From assembly GCA_023443045.1 (NCBI GenBank), contig JAEZWK010000018.1:1-64000 (forward strand): DNA of 64,000 nucleotides, written 5' to 3'. Positions within the stretch are counted from its first letter, which is position 1; every line of letters begins with the position of its first letter. This stretch comes from Bacillota bacterium (GTDB lineage Bacteria; Bacillota_A; Clostridia; Tissierellales; Peptoniphilaceae). This document shows, piece by piece, positions 45,344 to 55,090 of the stretch. Position numbers and translations under genes: made by a program. Under the pieces are notes generated by a model. The model worked only from the letters and a program-made list of their open reading frames with translations, ran no database searches and was not told the origin of the DNA.

Positions 45344-46007
45344 TTATCCGTGATATTTTGTCCAAAAGTTTTCAAAGTTCACATAAAATTTGAGCCAGCC
45401 AAAAGATTTAGCAACACCACTATATAATTCAAAATCTGCTGACATCCAAGCATGTGTTTCGTCTTTCCAATTTTCGTGTAAAACCGGATTGCATATTTGA
45501 ATAAGTTCCACCTAACATATAAATCTCTATCGTATAGAGCGGATATTTTGGCAGTTTTTCTGAATTTATCCTGTGCAAAAACTACTGTATATGCCATCTT
45601 TAAAGCACCAAGATCTTCACTTACTATGAGCAACTGTATATTTTACTGGGTCTTCATATTACTTATACGATCTTTTATTATTTTTGACACTTTCTATTTT
45701 AATAATTCTAAAAGATCCATCCGGGTAAACGGTTTTTTCAAAATTTTTCCTTTTTATTTGAGGGGAAATATGTTTGTATTCTTCTTTAAAGCAGTCCCAT
45801 AACTCTTTATTCAAAAACTTCTGAACTAAAATATCTATCTTATTCTGAGGAACATCATTTTCTTTTAGTATGGAAATTATTTTTTGAACATCCTTGTTTT
45901 GAGTTTCGGGTGAATATTTGGTTGTAAACGAATTAACGTTTAACAGACATACATTAAAACAATAGCAAAGAACAAACAAATACTAAATTTTTATTTTTTT
46001 TAACCAT
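45344..46007 (-). pseudogene. Decayed secreted-protein gene with several frame lesions
   Basis: The leftward coding sequence starts at the ATG at 46007 after AGAAGGAAGTAAATT and encodes a hydrophobic signal-like segment. It shifts frame near 45955 into a stretch with KYSPETQNKDVQKIISILKE, and meets a TAA after KNNKRSYK near 45659. It continues in frame as YEDPVKYTVAHS to a TGA, and shifts at least once more before ending with GWLKFYVNFENFW near 45344. All pieces have coherent codon use, so this was one protein of about 215 residues. Its family is not recognised. Confidence 0.6.
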
Positions 46008-46010
46008 AAT

Positions 46011-46097
46011 TTACTTCCTTCTAAATATTAAATAAATTATTCCTATTATTATGAATAAAAATACAGCCATAACAATCGGAACCAATCTTGCAATCAT
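46011..46097 (-). CDS. Single-transmembrane microprotein (28 aa)
   Basis: The ORF MIARLVPIVMAVFLFIIIGI plus a short basic tail ending FRRK is almost entirely one membrane helix with a positive-inside C-terminus. AAAGGGGG lies upstream at a distance better suited to an overlapping TTG three bases earlier. It lies directly before the decayed secreted gene, whose ribosome-binding site overlaps its last codons, so the two were probably co-transcribed. Function is unknown. Confidence 0.45.
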   Translation of the reverse strand: MIARLVPIVMAVFLFIIIGIIYLIFRRK

Positions 46098-46290
46098 CAA
46101 ATTTATTACCCCCTTTTTCTCTTTTCGCTAATAAGATACCCATATTTTAATATTTTAATCTAATAAAATAATAAATTTTAAATTTTTAAAAAGTCTATAT
46201 CATATATAAAATGCAAAGGATTTTACATAAAAAAAGGAAATTAAAAAAAACACAAATAACGATCATCAGTTTGTTATCGCTGTTATATCA

Positions 46291-47892
46291 TCACTCTTCA
46301 AACAAATTAAGAGCAATCTCCAAATGAAATAGTTCCACATTATCAGTTAGATCAGATTCTAAAATTTCTTTACATTTTTCGATTCTATAATTTACAGTAT
46401 TTCTGTGTAAAAAAAGTTGTTCTGCGGTTTTTTTAACATTTGTCTGGTTTAAAAGCCACGCTCTAAGAGTGCTTCTAAGTTCTATATTTTGAGGAGTGTT
46501 TTCCGCCAATTTTTTTAAAGTGCTTTCGTAAAAATAATCCTTTTGATTATTCGAAATTAACGAGAACAATCTCTGGTAGTTTTGTGGTCTTGAAATTTTT
46601 ACGTTTTTATATAGTTTATGCACAATACCATTATCAACAGCATTGATAGTTTCGAATACAGATTCTTTCATAGATTTATAGGTAAAATATCTAGGCCCGA
46701 TGGTAATCTGATAATCTAATTTAATGGTTTTTACAATATCATTTATTATATTTAGCAAATCTTTCATAAGTACATCTAATTTTTGGTGTTTAGAATGAAT
46801 TAAAAAATATTTATAAAGGGTCATAGGAATAATAGAGTAATCATCATATTTGCTTAAATATTTTTTGAGATGATTATAAACTATTACATAGCCTTCCATT
46901 TGCAAATGAAGAGGGAAGAAATTTTCAAAATTACTAAAGCTTATAATCCCAAATCTGCCATTAGAAGTAATATTTAAACTTAAATTTCTGGTGAGATCCA
47001 GATATTCTTTTTCATCAGATTTTTCGGCGAAATAAAGTAAGTTATCAAAAACTTTTTCTGTCTTTTGAAGATCGAAAAGATTGTTGTTAAGATGCGAAAT
47101 AATCGTAAAGTTAATGGCAAATATAGCCTGATCAATTACGAATTTATTCATCTTTATATTAAATTTATCTGAGCTTAAAATGAATAGATAATAGTTATAA
47201 TTGTGTCCTACATTAATTTTGTGTAAAAACACTTTTTTATTCATATTATTTTTATCTACAAGATTAAAACTACATCTGGTTTTAGCCATCTTCTTACAAG
47301 TGTTAATGCAATCAATGATTTGATCTTTTTCGAAAATAGAAAGAAAATTATTTGTGGAATTGATGTGTTCGCCAAAAGCATCTGTAAGCGCTACATCAGA
47401 TTCTAAAATACTGTAAAGAGTATATAATACAATCTGAAAATTTGGTTTTTTAAGCAGTGTATCTGAAAAGATTCTCTGTGAATTAAGAGCAAAATTAAGA
47501 CTATCCTGATTATCATCCCAAAGCTTTTTTAGAAGATCGTGGTAGACATTACCTAAAGTTTTGTATTCAGGAATTAAAATCAAACAGAAATTCAATTTAT
47601 TACAATGGTCGATGATATTTTGGTGTAAGGACTTTAAAAATCTATCCACCTTTATGGCTAGAGCGGATGATTTGCTGATTGCTAATTGATTTATAAATTC
47701 TATTAAACCTTCTTGATTATCTTTAAAAGCCATGGCGGTAGTTATAACCAGTGAATATTTGGAAATATAATTGTAAGCATCTGGTGTTTCTGTGGATTCA
47801 ATGGAGAATGTTTCTGCCTCCAAAGTGCTATCATCAGTTAAAATTTTTAGATACGAAAGATCTTCGTTACTAAGTAAATCTTTTAATTTCAT
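46291..47892 (-). CDS. pucR: PucR-family transcriptional regulator
   Basis: This 533-residue regulator has an N-terminal PucR (purine-catabolism-regulator-like) domain over about residues 1-130. A poorly conserved middle follows, and a C-terminal HTH_30 domain carries RAWLLNQTNVKKTAEQLFLH, then RNTVNYRIEKCKEIL. PucR proteins activate purine-degradation genes in response to purine breakdown products. It is divergent from the allantoin operon, making it the likely local regulator. The start at 47892 lies 287 bp from the permease start. Confidence 0.9.
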   Translation of the reverse strand: MKLKDLLSNEDLSYLKILTDDSTLEAETFSIESTETPDAYNYISKYSLVITTAMAFKDNQEGLIEFINQLAISKSSALAIKVDRFLKSLHQNIIDHCNKLNFCLILIPEYKTLGNVYHDLLKKLWDDNQDSLNFALNSQRIFSDTLLKKPNFQIVLYTLYSILESDVALTDAFGEHINSTNNFLSIFEKDQIIDCINTCKKMAKTRCSFNLVDKNNMNKKVFLHKINVGHNYNYYLFILSSDKFNIKMNKFVIDQAIFAINFTIISHLNNNLFDLQKTEKVFDNLLYFAEKSDEKEYLDLTRNLSLNITSNGRFGIISFSNFENFFPLHLQMEGYVIVYNHLKKYLSKYDDYSIIPMTLYKYFLIHSKHQKLDVLMKDLLNIINDIVKTIKLDYQITIGPRYFTYKSMKESVFETINAVDNGIVHKLYKNVKISRPQNYQRLFSLISNNQKDYFYESTLKKLAENTPQNIELRSTLRAWLLNQTNVKKTAEQLFLHRNTVNYRIEKCKEILESDLTDNVELFHLEIALNLFEE

Positions 47893-48007
47893 AAAACCTC
47901 ACAAATTAAGCAACATTTAAATTATTATCTATTTTTTAGCAAATTTTGATCACGAGATAAAATATAGAGATCTCAATTCAAAAATATTAAAAAATACCGT
48001 GTTTTGC

Positions 48008-48038
48008 AATATGTTTTCGACTTCAATGATAACATATT
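48008..48038. promoter_or_regulatory. Inverted repeat in the pucR/allantoin intergenic region, candidate operator
   Basis: AATATGTT at 48008-48015 and AACATATT at 48031-48038 are perfect 8-bp arms separated by 15 bp, a spacing of about two helical turns centre to centre, as a dimeric activator would need. A direct repeat GTGCA-at-GTGCA follows at about 48050-48061, and a TATAAT at 48110-48115 may be the operon -10 box, with no matching -35. Binding by PucR is inference. Confidence 0.4.
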
Positions 48039-48179
48039 TTTTCTAATTGTGCAATGTGCATAATTTAATATAGTAATTATGGTTAATGTGCTGTTGAAAG
48101 ATATTAGGATATAATATATTGTTAAAACAGAAGATATATAATTAACTATTAAATCAATTTTATTAGATCGGAGGAATTT

Positions 48180-49661
48180 ATGGCAGACTTTAATATCAAA
48201 GTTACAGAATCAGATAGAGCACTGGCTATCGAAAATGGCTATAGTGAAGATCTAGCTCCTGTGACAAAAGGCCAAAGAACGTGGAATTTGTTCAATTATT
48301 TCACTCTGTGGATGGGTAGTGTGCACAATGTACCAAACTATTTAGCGGTTGGTGGATTTTTATTTTTAGGTATGAGCCCTATTCATGTAATGATTGCTCT
48401 TACACTTAGTTCTTTAGGTGTTATGGCTTTATTAATTTTAAATGGTATGTACGGTTTTGAGTATGGCATTCCATCTTCTATGTCGCTTAGAAGTGCATAC
48501 GGTTCTAAAGGAGCAAAATTACCAGGGTTTTTAAGAGGTATTGTGGCGGCTATCATGTGGTATGGTTTACAGACATATGCGGGTAGTAAAGCATTACTTA
48601 TTCTAATCGGAAAAATTTATCCTGACTTTTTAAATATTGGTAATAATGCTGAATTTTTAGGTATTACAATTCCTGGTATTATTGCTTTTGTAATTTTCTG
48701 GGTAATCAATTTATTTATCGGTTTAGGTGGCGGAAAAACCATTGCAAAATTTACAGCTATTTTAAATCCATTAATTTATATTGTATTTGGTGGTATGCTT
48801 ATCTGGGCGATAAAAGTAAATGGTGGTATATCTCCTATCTTAAGCTTTAGTTCTGGAGTTGCCAAGGAACATTCTAATTTATTTATTTATCTTATGATAA
48901 TATCAAGTGTTTTGAGTGTATGGGCAGCACCGGGTGTTAGTTCATCAGATTTTGGTAGAAATGCTAAAGATGTGAAGGGCTTTACTTGGGGTCAGGCTTT
49001 AGGATTGTTCGTTTCTTATTTACTATTTGCATTTTCTTCAGTGTTCATTTTAGTTGGTAGTTCTTTGTATTATCAAACCAAAATGTTCGATGTTTTAGAG
49101 ATTGTTAATAAATGGGATAGTTTGGTAGCTATTATAGTTTCTCTTGGAGTTCTTCTTATGACTACCATTTCTACAAATGCAACAGGTAATATTGTTCCTG
49201 CTGGTTATCAGTTAGCTACACTATTTCCTAAAAAATTAAATTATAAAAAGGGTGTAATTGTTGCTTCTATTATTTCATTTGTTATTTGTCCTTGGTATTT
49301 AATGAAAAATGAAACTTCTATTTATCTATTTTTAGATATCATTGGTAGTTTGATGGGACCGATTGCAGGTGTTATGATTGCTCATTATTTCTTTATTGTA
49401 AAAAGAGATATTTGGTTGAGTAGAATTTATGCTAAAGAGATTCACCTATATAAGCCTGATGTTAATTATAGTGCTTATATTTCTACAATTGTAGCAGCGC
49501 TTATTCCAATTTCGTTCAAATTTATTCCAGCTTTACAAAATTATTCTCAAGTTTCTTGGATTATAGCGTTTGTTGTATCGTTTGTATTATATCTAATTTT
49601 AGGTAATACACTTCTTAGAAATCAGGTTCAAAGACAGGAATCTGAAAGACCTAAACAATAG
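48180..49661 (+). CDS. NCS1-family allantoin (purine-related) permease
   Basis: This 493-residue membrane protein with 12 hydrophobic segments belongs to the nucleobase:cation symporter-1 family, which includes the E. coli allantoin permease YbbW and PucI. Diagnostic segments are GQRTWNLFNYFTLWMGSVHN near residue 30, PSSMSLRSAYGSKGAKLPGF, then RGIVAAIMWYGLQTYAGSKA and SDFGRNAKDVKGF. Allantoin as substrate follows from the downstream allantoinase. It is the first gene of the operon, behind GATCGGAGGAA. Confidence 0.9.
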   Translation: MADFNIKVTESDRALAIENGYSEDLAPVTKGQRTWNLFNYFTLWMGSVHNVPNYLAVGGFLFLGMSPIHVMIALTLSSLGVMALLILNGMYGFEYGIPSSMSLRSAYGSKGAKLPGFLRGIVAAIMWYGLQTYAGSKALLILIGKIYPDFLNIGNNAEFLGITIPGIIAFVIFWVINLFIGLGGGKTIAKFTAILNPLIYIVFGGMLIWAIKVNGGISPILSFSSGVAKEHSNLFIYLMIISSVLSVWAAPGVSSSDFGRNAKDVKGFTWGQALGLFVSYLLFAFSSVFILVGSSLYYQTKMFDVLEIVNKWDSLVAIIVSLGVLLMTTISTNATGNIVPAGYQLATLFPKKLNYKKGVIVASIISFVICPWYLMKNETSIYLFLDIIGSLMGPIAGVMIAHYFFIVKRDIWLSRIYAKEIHLYKPDVNYSAYISTIVAALIPISFKFIPALQNYSQVSWIIAFVVSFVLYLILGNTLLRNQVQRQESERPKQ

Positions 49662-49689
49662 TCAAATTTAAAATAAATGGAGGTAAAAA

Positions 49690-51051
49690 ATGTACGATTT
49701 ATTAATTAAAAACGGGTTAGTTGTTACTTACATGGGAGAAAGGAAAGCAGATATTCTAGTTAAAGATGGCAAAATTGCTGCTATCGGTGAAAATCTAGAT
49801 TTAGAAGCTAAAGAAGTTATTGATGCAAGTAATTTAATTATTACTCCAGGTATGATCGATACTCATACTCATATTTCTGAGCCAGGTGGCGGTCATAGAG
49901 ATAATTGGGAAGGTTATTTAACAGGTACTAAAGCTGCAGCTAAAGGTGGTATTACATCTTTCGTAGAGATGCCACTAAACCAAATTCCTTGTACTCAAAA
50001 TAAAAAAGCTTTAGATATGAAAGTTAATGCTGGTAAAGATAAATTAAGCGTAGATGTTTATTCATTAGCTGCTTTAACTCCAACTTCTTTAGATGATATC
50101 GATGAAATGGAAAAAGAAGGTGTTGTTGGATACAAAGCTTTTATGGCTACATGTGGTGATAGAACAATTGATGGAGACATGGAAAATGTAGATGATTATT
50201 CTTTATGGGAAGGTATGAGAAGAATTCAAAAAACTGGTCTTCCATTACAATTACACTGCGAAAACCCAACTATTACTGATAAATTAGGTCAGCTATATGC
50301 TAAGGAAAGAGAAAATACTCTAGAAAATTATGTTTTAAGTAGACCAGTATTTACTGAGGTAGAAGCAGTTAGAAGAGCTATTTTCTTTGCTAAAGAAACA
50401 GGTTGCAGAATTGGTATTTGTCACTGTTCTTGTCCAGAAGTTGTCGATGAAATTAAAAAAGCTAGAGCTGAGGGTGTAGATGTAATTGCAGAAAGCTGCA
50501 CACATTATTTCTACTTCACAACTGAAGAGCTTGATTCAATCGGAAATTCTTCTAAATGTTCACCACCATTAAGAGATAAGAAAAATCTTGAAGAAATGTG
50601 GAAGAGATTATTTAACGGAGATATTTTATACATTGGTTCTGACCACTCACCATGTACTCCAGACTTAAAAGAAGGAAAACCATTTAGTGCTTGGGGCGGA
50701 ATTTCAGGAATCCAAAATTCATATGATGTTTTATTCGATGAAGCAGTAAACAAAAGAGGTATGAGTTTAAGCCAATTCGTAGATATTACAGCTACAAATG
50801 CAGCTAGATACTTTAACTTAAAAGGTAAAGGTGCTATAGAAGTTGGTTTTGATGCTGACTTTGCATTCATTGATAAAAACAAAAAGTATGTAATAAAAGA
50901 TGAAGATTTAGAATACAAAAACAAATTCTCTGCTTATTCCAATAGAGAAGTAGGATGTAAAGTAGTTAGAACTATCGTTAGAGGTAAAACTGTTTACTCT
51001 GAAGAAAATGGTGTATCAGACGAAAGAGTTGGAAAATTTTTATTTAAATAA
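49690..51051 (+). CDS. allB: Allantoinase
   Basis: Allantoinase opens the hydantoin ring of allantoin to give allantoate. The 453-residue amidohydrolase has the metal-binding H59-T-H61 in GMIDTHTHISEPGG, the carboxylated-lysine segment GYKAFMATCG near residue 150, LHCEN, GICHCS, and the catalytic aspartate in GSDHSPC near residue 317. The EPGGGHRDNWEG loop is typical of AllB rather than dihydroorotase or hydantoinase. An AATGGAGGTAAAA site precedes the ATG. Confidence 0.95.
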   Translation: MYDLLIKNGLVVTYMGERKADILVKDGKIAAIGENLDLEAKEVIDASNLIITPGMIDTHTHISEPGGGHRDNWEGYLTGTKAAAKGGITSFVEMPLNQIPCTQNKKALDMKVNAGKDKLSVDVYSLAALTPTSLDDIDEMEKEGVVGYKAFMATCGDRTIDGDMENVDDYSLWEGMRRIQKTGLPLQLHCENPTITDKLGQLYAKERENTLENYVLSRPVFTEVEAVRRAIFFAKETGCRIGICHCSCPEVVDEIKKARAEGVDVIAESCTHYFYFTTEELDSIGNSSKCSPPLRDKKNLEEMWKRLFNGDILYIGSDHSPCTPDLKEGKPFSAWGGISGIQNSYDVLFDEAVNKRGMSLSQFVDITATNAARYFNLKGKGAIEVGFDADFAFIDKNKKYVIKDEDLEYKNKFSAYSNREVGCKVVRTIVRGKTVYSEENGVSDERVGKFLFK

Positions 51052-51060
51052 GAGGTAAGT

Positions 51061-51987
51061 ATGGATTTTTATTTAACACTTGAAAAGGTGAGTGTGCTTT
51101 TTATTCTAATAGTAATAGGATATATAGCAGGAAAAGTTAATATAATAAATGAAAGCGGTCAAAAACAGTTGACCCAATTGGTACTAAAAGTTACCATGCC
51201 AGCTACTATAATTCTAGCTATGCAGCAGCCCTTTTCAAGTGAAAAAGTCCATAATATTCTACTTTTAATCGGAATAATGATAGCCTGCTATATCTGGATG
51301 TTTTTGTCATCCAGTATAGTTAGGCTACTTTGTTCTGGTCTAGAGGACGCAAAAAAAGATATAATGCAAGCAGGCTCTATGTTATCTAATACTTCGTTTA
51401 TGGGCTATCCGATAGTATTATCATTACTTGGTACGGAGTCGTTATTTTATGCGGTTATATGTGGTGGATTTATTTTTGAAATAGTATCTTGGACTTTTGG
51501 TGTTTATTTGATAGGAAGAAATGCTAAGTCTAACAAATTATCTATTAAGGATGCAATCATAAATCCAGGTGTAATTTCTATAGTTGTGGGTGGAGCACTA
51601 TTTTTATTTAATATCAAAATAGTAGAACCGATTTATTCCACTATGGACATGTTATCTAAAGCAACTAGTCCGCTCGCCATGATTGTTGTAGGACTTATTC
51701 TATCAAGAACAAAAATAAGAGATTCTCTCAAAAATAAGTATGTATATATAACCACTATAAATAAATTAATTATAAATCCATTAGTAATAATTTTTGTGCT
51801 TAAATATTTGGGATTTTCTTCTAATAACATTGTAATACCAACTGTTTTATTATCCATGCCCACAGCTGCATATGTTGCAATGTTTAGTGCAAATACCGGA
51901 AATGACGAGAAATTTGCTAGTCAGATAGTATTTATTTGTTCGTTATTTTCTTTAATTACAATCCCGATTATAACATCACTAATTTAA
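51061..51987 (+). CDS. AEC-family transporter (auxin efflux carrier superfamily)
   Basis: This 308-residue membrane protein has about ten hydrophobic segments. It contains the AEC-type N-terminal half (ILIVIGYIAGKVNIINESGQ), QAGSMLSNTSFMGYPIVLSL in the middle, and LLSMPTAAYVAMFSANTGND before the last helices. Bacterial AEC carriers usually move dicarboxylates such as malate or oxalate-like anions. Set between allB and allC, it may export oxamate or oxalurate or import a pathway intermediate. The direction and substrate are inference. Confidence 0.85.
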   Translation: MDFYLTLEKVSVLFILIVIGYIAGKVNIINESGQKQLTQLVLKVTMPATIILAMQQPFSSEKVHNILLLIGIMIACYIWMFLSSSIVRLLCSGLEDAKKDIMQAGSMLSNTSFMGYPIVLSLLGTESLFYAVICGGFIFEIVSWTFGVYLIGRNAKSNKLSIKDAIINPGVISIVVGGALFLFNIKIVEPIYSTMDMLSKATSPLAMIVVGLILSRTKIRDSLKNKYVYITTINKLIINPLVIIFVLKYLGFSSNNIVIPTVLLSMPTAAYVAMFSANTGNDEKFASQIVFICSLFSLITIPIITSLI

Positions 51988-52005
51988 ACAAATTCGGAGG
52001 GTAAA

Positions 52006-53217
52006 ATGAGTATTAAAGATCAAATTAATTATTATCAAGAAATATTTACTGCTTTTGGCGGTTTAAAAGGCGGCGGAATCACCAGATTATTATATACAGA
52101 TGAGTGGAAAAATGCTGTTATGAGATTAAAAGAAGAGATGGTTAAGGTTGGTTTTGAAGTAGAGTTTGATGCTGTAGGAAATCTATTTGGTTTAATAAAA
52201 GGTGAAATCGACGAAAATATTTCAACTGGTTCTCATATTGACACTGTTGTAGAAGGTGGAGAATTAGATGGTCAGTTTGGTATAGTTGCTGGACTTATAG
52301 CTATACAAAACCTAGTAAAAAAATATGGTAAACCAAAGAAGAATTTGCAATTAATTTCTTTAGCAGAAGAAGAGGGATCTAGATTTCCATATGTTTTTTG
52401 GGGTTCTAAAAATGTTATGGGACTTGCTAAAAAAGAAGATGTAGAAAATATCACTGATAAAGATGGCAAAAAATTTGTAGATGAAATGAGAAAATGTGGT
52501 TTTGATTTCAAAAATGATAATTCTAGAAGAAAAATAGATAAGTTTGTAGAATTGCATATAGAACAAGGAAATCTTTTAGAAAATCTAAAAAAACCTATTG
52601 GTATTATAACTGCGATTACTGGTCAAAAGAGATATGATGCAAAAATCATAGGCGAGGCAAATCATGCGGGTACAACCAGAATGTGTTATAGAAAAGATGC
52701 TGCATATGCATATGCGACAATTGTAAAAGAAGCAATTGAAAAGGCTGTGTCATGGGATGAACTTTTAGTTTGCACATTTGGTAGAGTTTCTTTGGTTCCT
52801 AATACAGTAAATGTAGTTCCTGGAGTTTGTGAATTTTCTATAGATGTTAGACATCCTAATGGAGAAGTTCTAAATGCTTTCCAAGAATGGTTAGAAAATA
52901 GAATGAAGGAAATCGCAAAAGAACATTCAGTAGAGTTAGAATTTAATTTATGGATGGATCAAAAACCTGTACCTATGGATGAAGAGGTTATTAAAGAAAT
53001 CGAAAATAGTGCGAAAGAATTAAATTTAGATTATGAAATAATGCACTCCGGAGCAGGACATGATTCTCAAATTTTTGCACCATTTGTTCCTACATCTATG
53101 ATATTTGTACCTTCTATAAATGGTATCAGCCACAATATATATGAAAAAACTGATATTGAAGATCTTATAAAAGGTGTAGAGCTTTTAGAAAAAGTATTAT
53201 ATAATTTAGCTTATTAA
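52006..53217 (+). CDS. allC: Allantoate amidohydrolase (M20 family)
   Basis: This metal-dependent hydrolase splits allantoate to ureidoglycine, ammonia and CO2. The 403-residue M20/hydantoinase-carbamoylase protein has the metal-site motifs GSHIDTVVEGGELDGQFG, LAEEEGSRFPYVFWGS and ELHIEQGN. The dimerisation-domain part includes NHAGTTRMCYRKDA, and MHSGAGHDSQ is near the end. Neighbouring allB and allE genes argue for AllC over N-carbamoyl-amino-acid hydrolase or ureidoglycolate hydrolase. Confidence 0.92.
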   Translation: MSIKDQINYYQEIFTAFGGLKGGGITRLLYTDEWKNAVMRLKEEMVKVGFEVEFDAVGNLFGLIKGEIDENISTGSHIDTVVEGGELDGQFGIVAGLIAIQNLVKKYGKPKKNLQLISLAEEEGSRFPYVFWGSKNVMGLAKKEDVENITDKDGKKFVDEMRKCGFDFKNDNSRRKIDKFVELHIEQGNLLENLKKPIGIITAITGQKRYDAKIIGEANHAGTTRMCYRKDAAYAYATIVKEAIEKAVSWDELLVCTFGRVSLVPNTVNVVPGVCEFSIDVRHPNGEVLNAFQEWLENRMKEIAKEHSVELEFNLWMDQKPVPMDEEVIKEIENSAKELNLDYEIMHSGAGHDSQIFAPFVPTSMIFVPSINGISHNIYEKTDIEDLIKGVELLEKVLYNLAY

Positions 53218-53233
53218 TATTAAGGAGGAAGAT

Positions 53234-54019
53234 ATGAGTTATTTAAATGGACAATTAGGTTATAGAAAAGATGTTTTATTAAACAGATCAGTTATTAAAA
53301 AAGATAATTATGCCATCATCGAGCCAGATGGTATTGTAAAAAATGTTATTCCTGGATTTGAAAATTGTGATATGACAATTTTATCAACACCACTTATTGG
53401 TGCATCATTTTGTGATTATTTAATCCAAATTAACGAAAATGGCAAGAACTTAAAAGGTTTTGGTGGTGATGGAGTTGAAACTTTCTTATATATTCATGAA
53501 GGTGAGATTGTAGCTTTAACTTCCGAAGGAGAAAAAGTTTTAAAAAGCGGTGGATATATTTACACACCATGTGACGAAGTTTTGAAATTTGAAAATAGAA
53601 GCGGTAAAGCTGCAAAGGGTTTTTTATATAAAAGAAGATATGAAGAACTAGAAGGATATAAAGCTCACTTAGTTGTAGGAAATGTCAATGATTTACCAGA
53701 AGTAGATTATGAAGATATGGAAAATGTAAAGATGAAAACTCTTTTACCAGCTGATAATTTAGGATTTGATTTTAATTTCCACATTTTATCATTTAGACCT
53801 GCCGCAAGTCATGGATATATCGAAACACATTACCAAGAGCACGGCGCATTAATTTTATCCGGAAAAGGTATGTATAATCTAGATAATAATTGGTATCCAG
53901 TGCAAAAAGGAGATTATATATTTATGGCTTCTTATTGTCCACAAGCTGCCTATGCAGTAGGTGATGAAGATCTTTCTTATATATACTCAAAAGATTGTAA
54001 TAGAGACCCTGAAATTTAA
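53234..54019 (+). CDS. allE: (S)-ureidoglycine aminohydrolase AllE
   Basis: This bicupin, manganese-dependent enzyme releases ammonia from ureidoglycine, giving (S)-ureidoglycolate. The 261-residue length equals the E. coli protein. It starts with LGYRKDVLLNRSVIKKDNYA. The metal-binding cupin half carries ILSFRPAASHGYIETHYQEH and GDYIFMASYCPQAAYA. The N-terminal cupin has a degenerate metal site, as is normal. It prevents spontaneous racemic loss of ureidoglycine and feeds the dehydrogenase encoded next. Confidence 0.94.
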   Translation: MSYLNGQLGYRKDVLLNRSVIKKDNYAIIEPDGIVKNVIPGFENCDMTILSTPLIGASFCDYLIQINENGKNLKGFGGDGVETFLYIHEGEIVALTSEGEKVLKSGGYIYTPCDEVLKFENRSGKAAKGFLYKRRYEELEGYKAHLVVGNVNDLPEVDYEDMENVKMKTLLPADNLGFDFNFHILSFRPAASHGYIETHYQEHGALILSGKGMYNLDNNWYPVQKGDYIFMASYCPQAAYAVGDEDLSYIYSKDCNRDPEI

Positions 54020-54029
54020 GGAGTAAATC

Positions 54030-55079
54030 ATGATATTAACAAGAGCAAAATTAAAAGAATTAATGAAAAACAAACTAATGCTTGCAGGATTAAAAGAAGA
54101 TGATGCTGAAACTACAAGTGAAATTTTAGTTTATTCAGATTCTAGAGGATGGCACTCACATGGCGCTGTAAGAGTAGAATATTATTCAGAAAGAATCGCT
54201 AAAGGCGGAATAAATGTTGAGCCAAATATTGTATGGAATCAAACTGGACCATGTTCTGGAATTTTAGATGGAGATAATGGGGTTGGATTTACAATTGCTA
54301 AAATGGGTATGCAAAAAGCTATTGAACTTGCTAAGGAAAATGGAATTGCAGTTGTTGGTATGAGAAGAATGTCACATTCTGGTTCTATCGGATATTATTG
54401 TGAAATGGCAAGAGATGAGGGGCTAATTGGTATTTCTATGTGCCAATCAGATCCAATGGCTGTTCCATATGGCGGTAGTGAGCCATATTATGGTACAAAC
54501 CCTATAGCTATTAGTGCGCCATCTAAAAATGACGAAAATATGATGTTTGATATGGCAACTACTGTTCAAGCATGGGGAAAAGTTTTAGACAAAAGAAGTA
54601 AGGGAGAAAATATTCCCGCTGATTGGGCTGTAGATAAAGATGGTAACCCAACTACAGATCCTCATAAAGTTAATGCATTAGTTCCTATTGCTGGAGCAAA
54701 GGGATATGGACTTATGATGCTAGTAGATATTTTATCAGGTGTTTTATTAGGAGTACCTTTTGGTTCTTCTGTATCAAGTATGTATCACGATTTATCGGTA
54801 GGAAGAGAATTAGGTCAACTTCATATAGTTATTGATCCTGAAAGATTTGTGGGAAGTGATAAATTTAAGGCTGATATGAGTAAATCACTAGAAGAATTAA
54901 ATAATATAAAACCCGCTCCAGGTTTTGATAAAGTATATTACCCTGGACAAAGAGGAAAAATCAGAGAAAAGATTTCCAATGAAAAAGGAATAGAAATTCC
55001 AGATGAAATCATTAAATATTTAGAAAGTGATGATGTTCATTACAATAGATATGACCATAAAAATCGCTTTGCTGAATAG
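54030..55079 (+). CDS. allD: Ureidoglycolate dehydrogenase AllD
   Basis: This NAD-dependent enzyme of the malate/L-lactate dehydrogenase type 2 family oxidises (S)-ureidoglycolate to oxalurate. The 349-residue protein contains SRGWHSHGAVRVEYY near residue 38 with the conserved histidine, VVGMRRMSHSGSIGYYCEMA near 110, and PYGGSEPYYGTNPIAISAP. The KGYGLMMLVDILSGVLLG substrate-side helix follows. The NADH it makes needs an outlet in an anaerobe; none is encoded in the cluster. It sits 10 bp after allE. Confidence 0.94.
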   Translation: MILTRAKLKELMKNKLMLAGLKEDDAETTSEILVYSDSRGWHSHGAVRVEYYSERIAKGGINVEPNIVWNQTGPCSGILDGDNGVGFTIAKMGMQKAIELAKENGIAVVGMRRMSHSGSIGYYCEMARDEGLIGISMCQSDPMAVPYGGSEPYYGTNPIAISAPSKNDENMMFDMATTVQAWGKVLDKRSKGENIPADWAVDKDGNPTTDPHKVNALVPIAGAKGYGLMMLVDILSGVLLGVPFGSSVSSMYHDLSVGRELGQLHIVIDPERFVGSDKFKADMSKSLEELNNIKPAPGFDKVYYPGQRGKIREKISNEKGIEIPDEIIKYLESDDVHYNRYDHKNRFAE

Positions 55080-55090
55080 GAGGCATAAAA

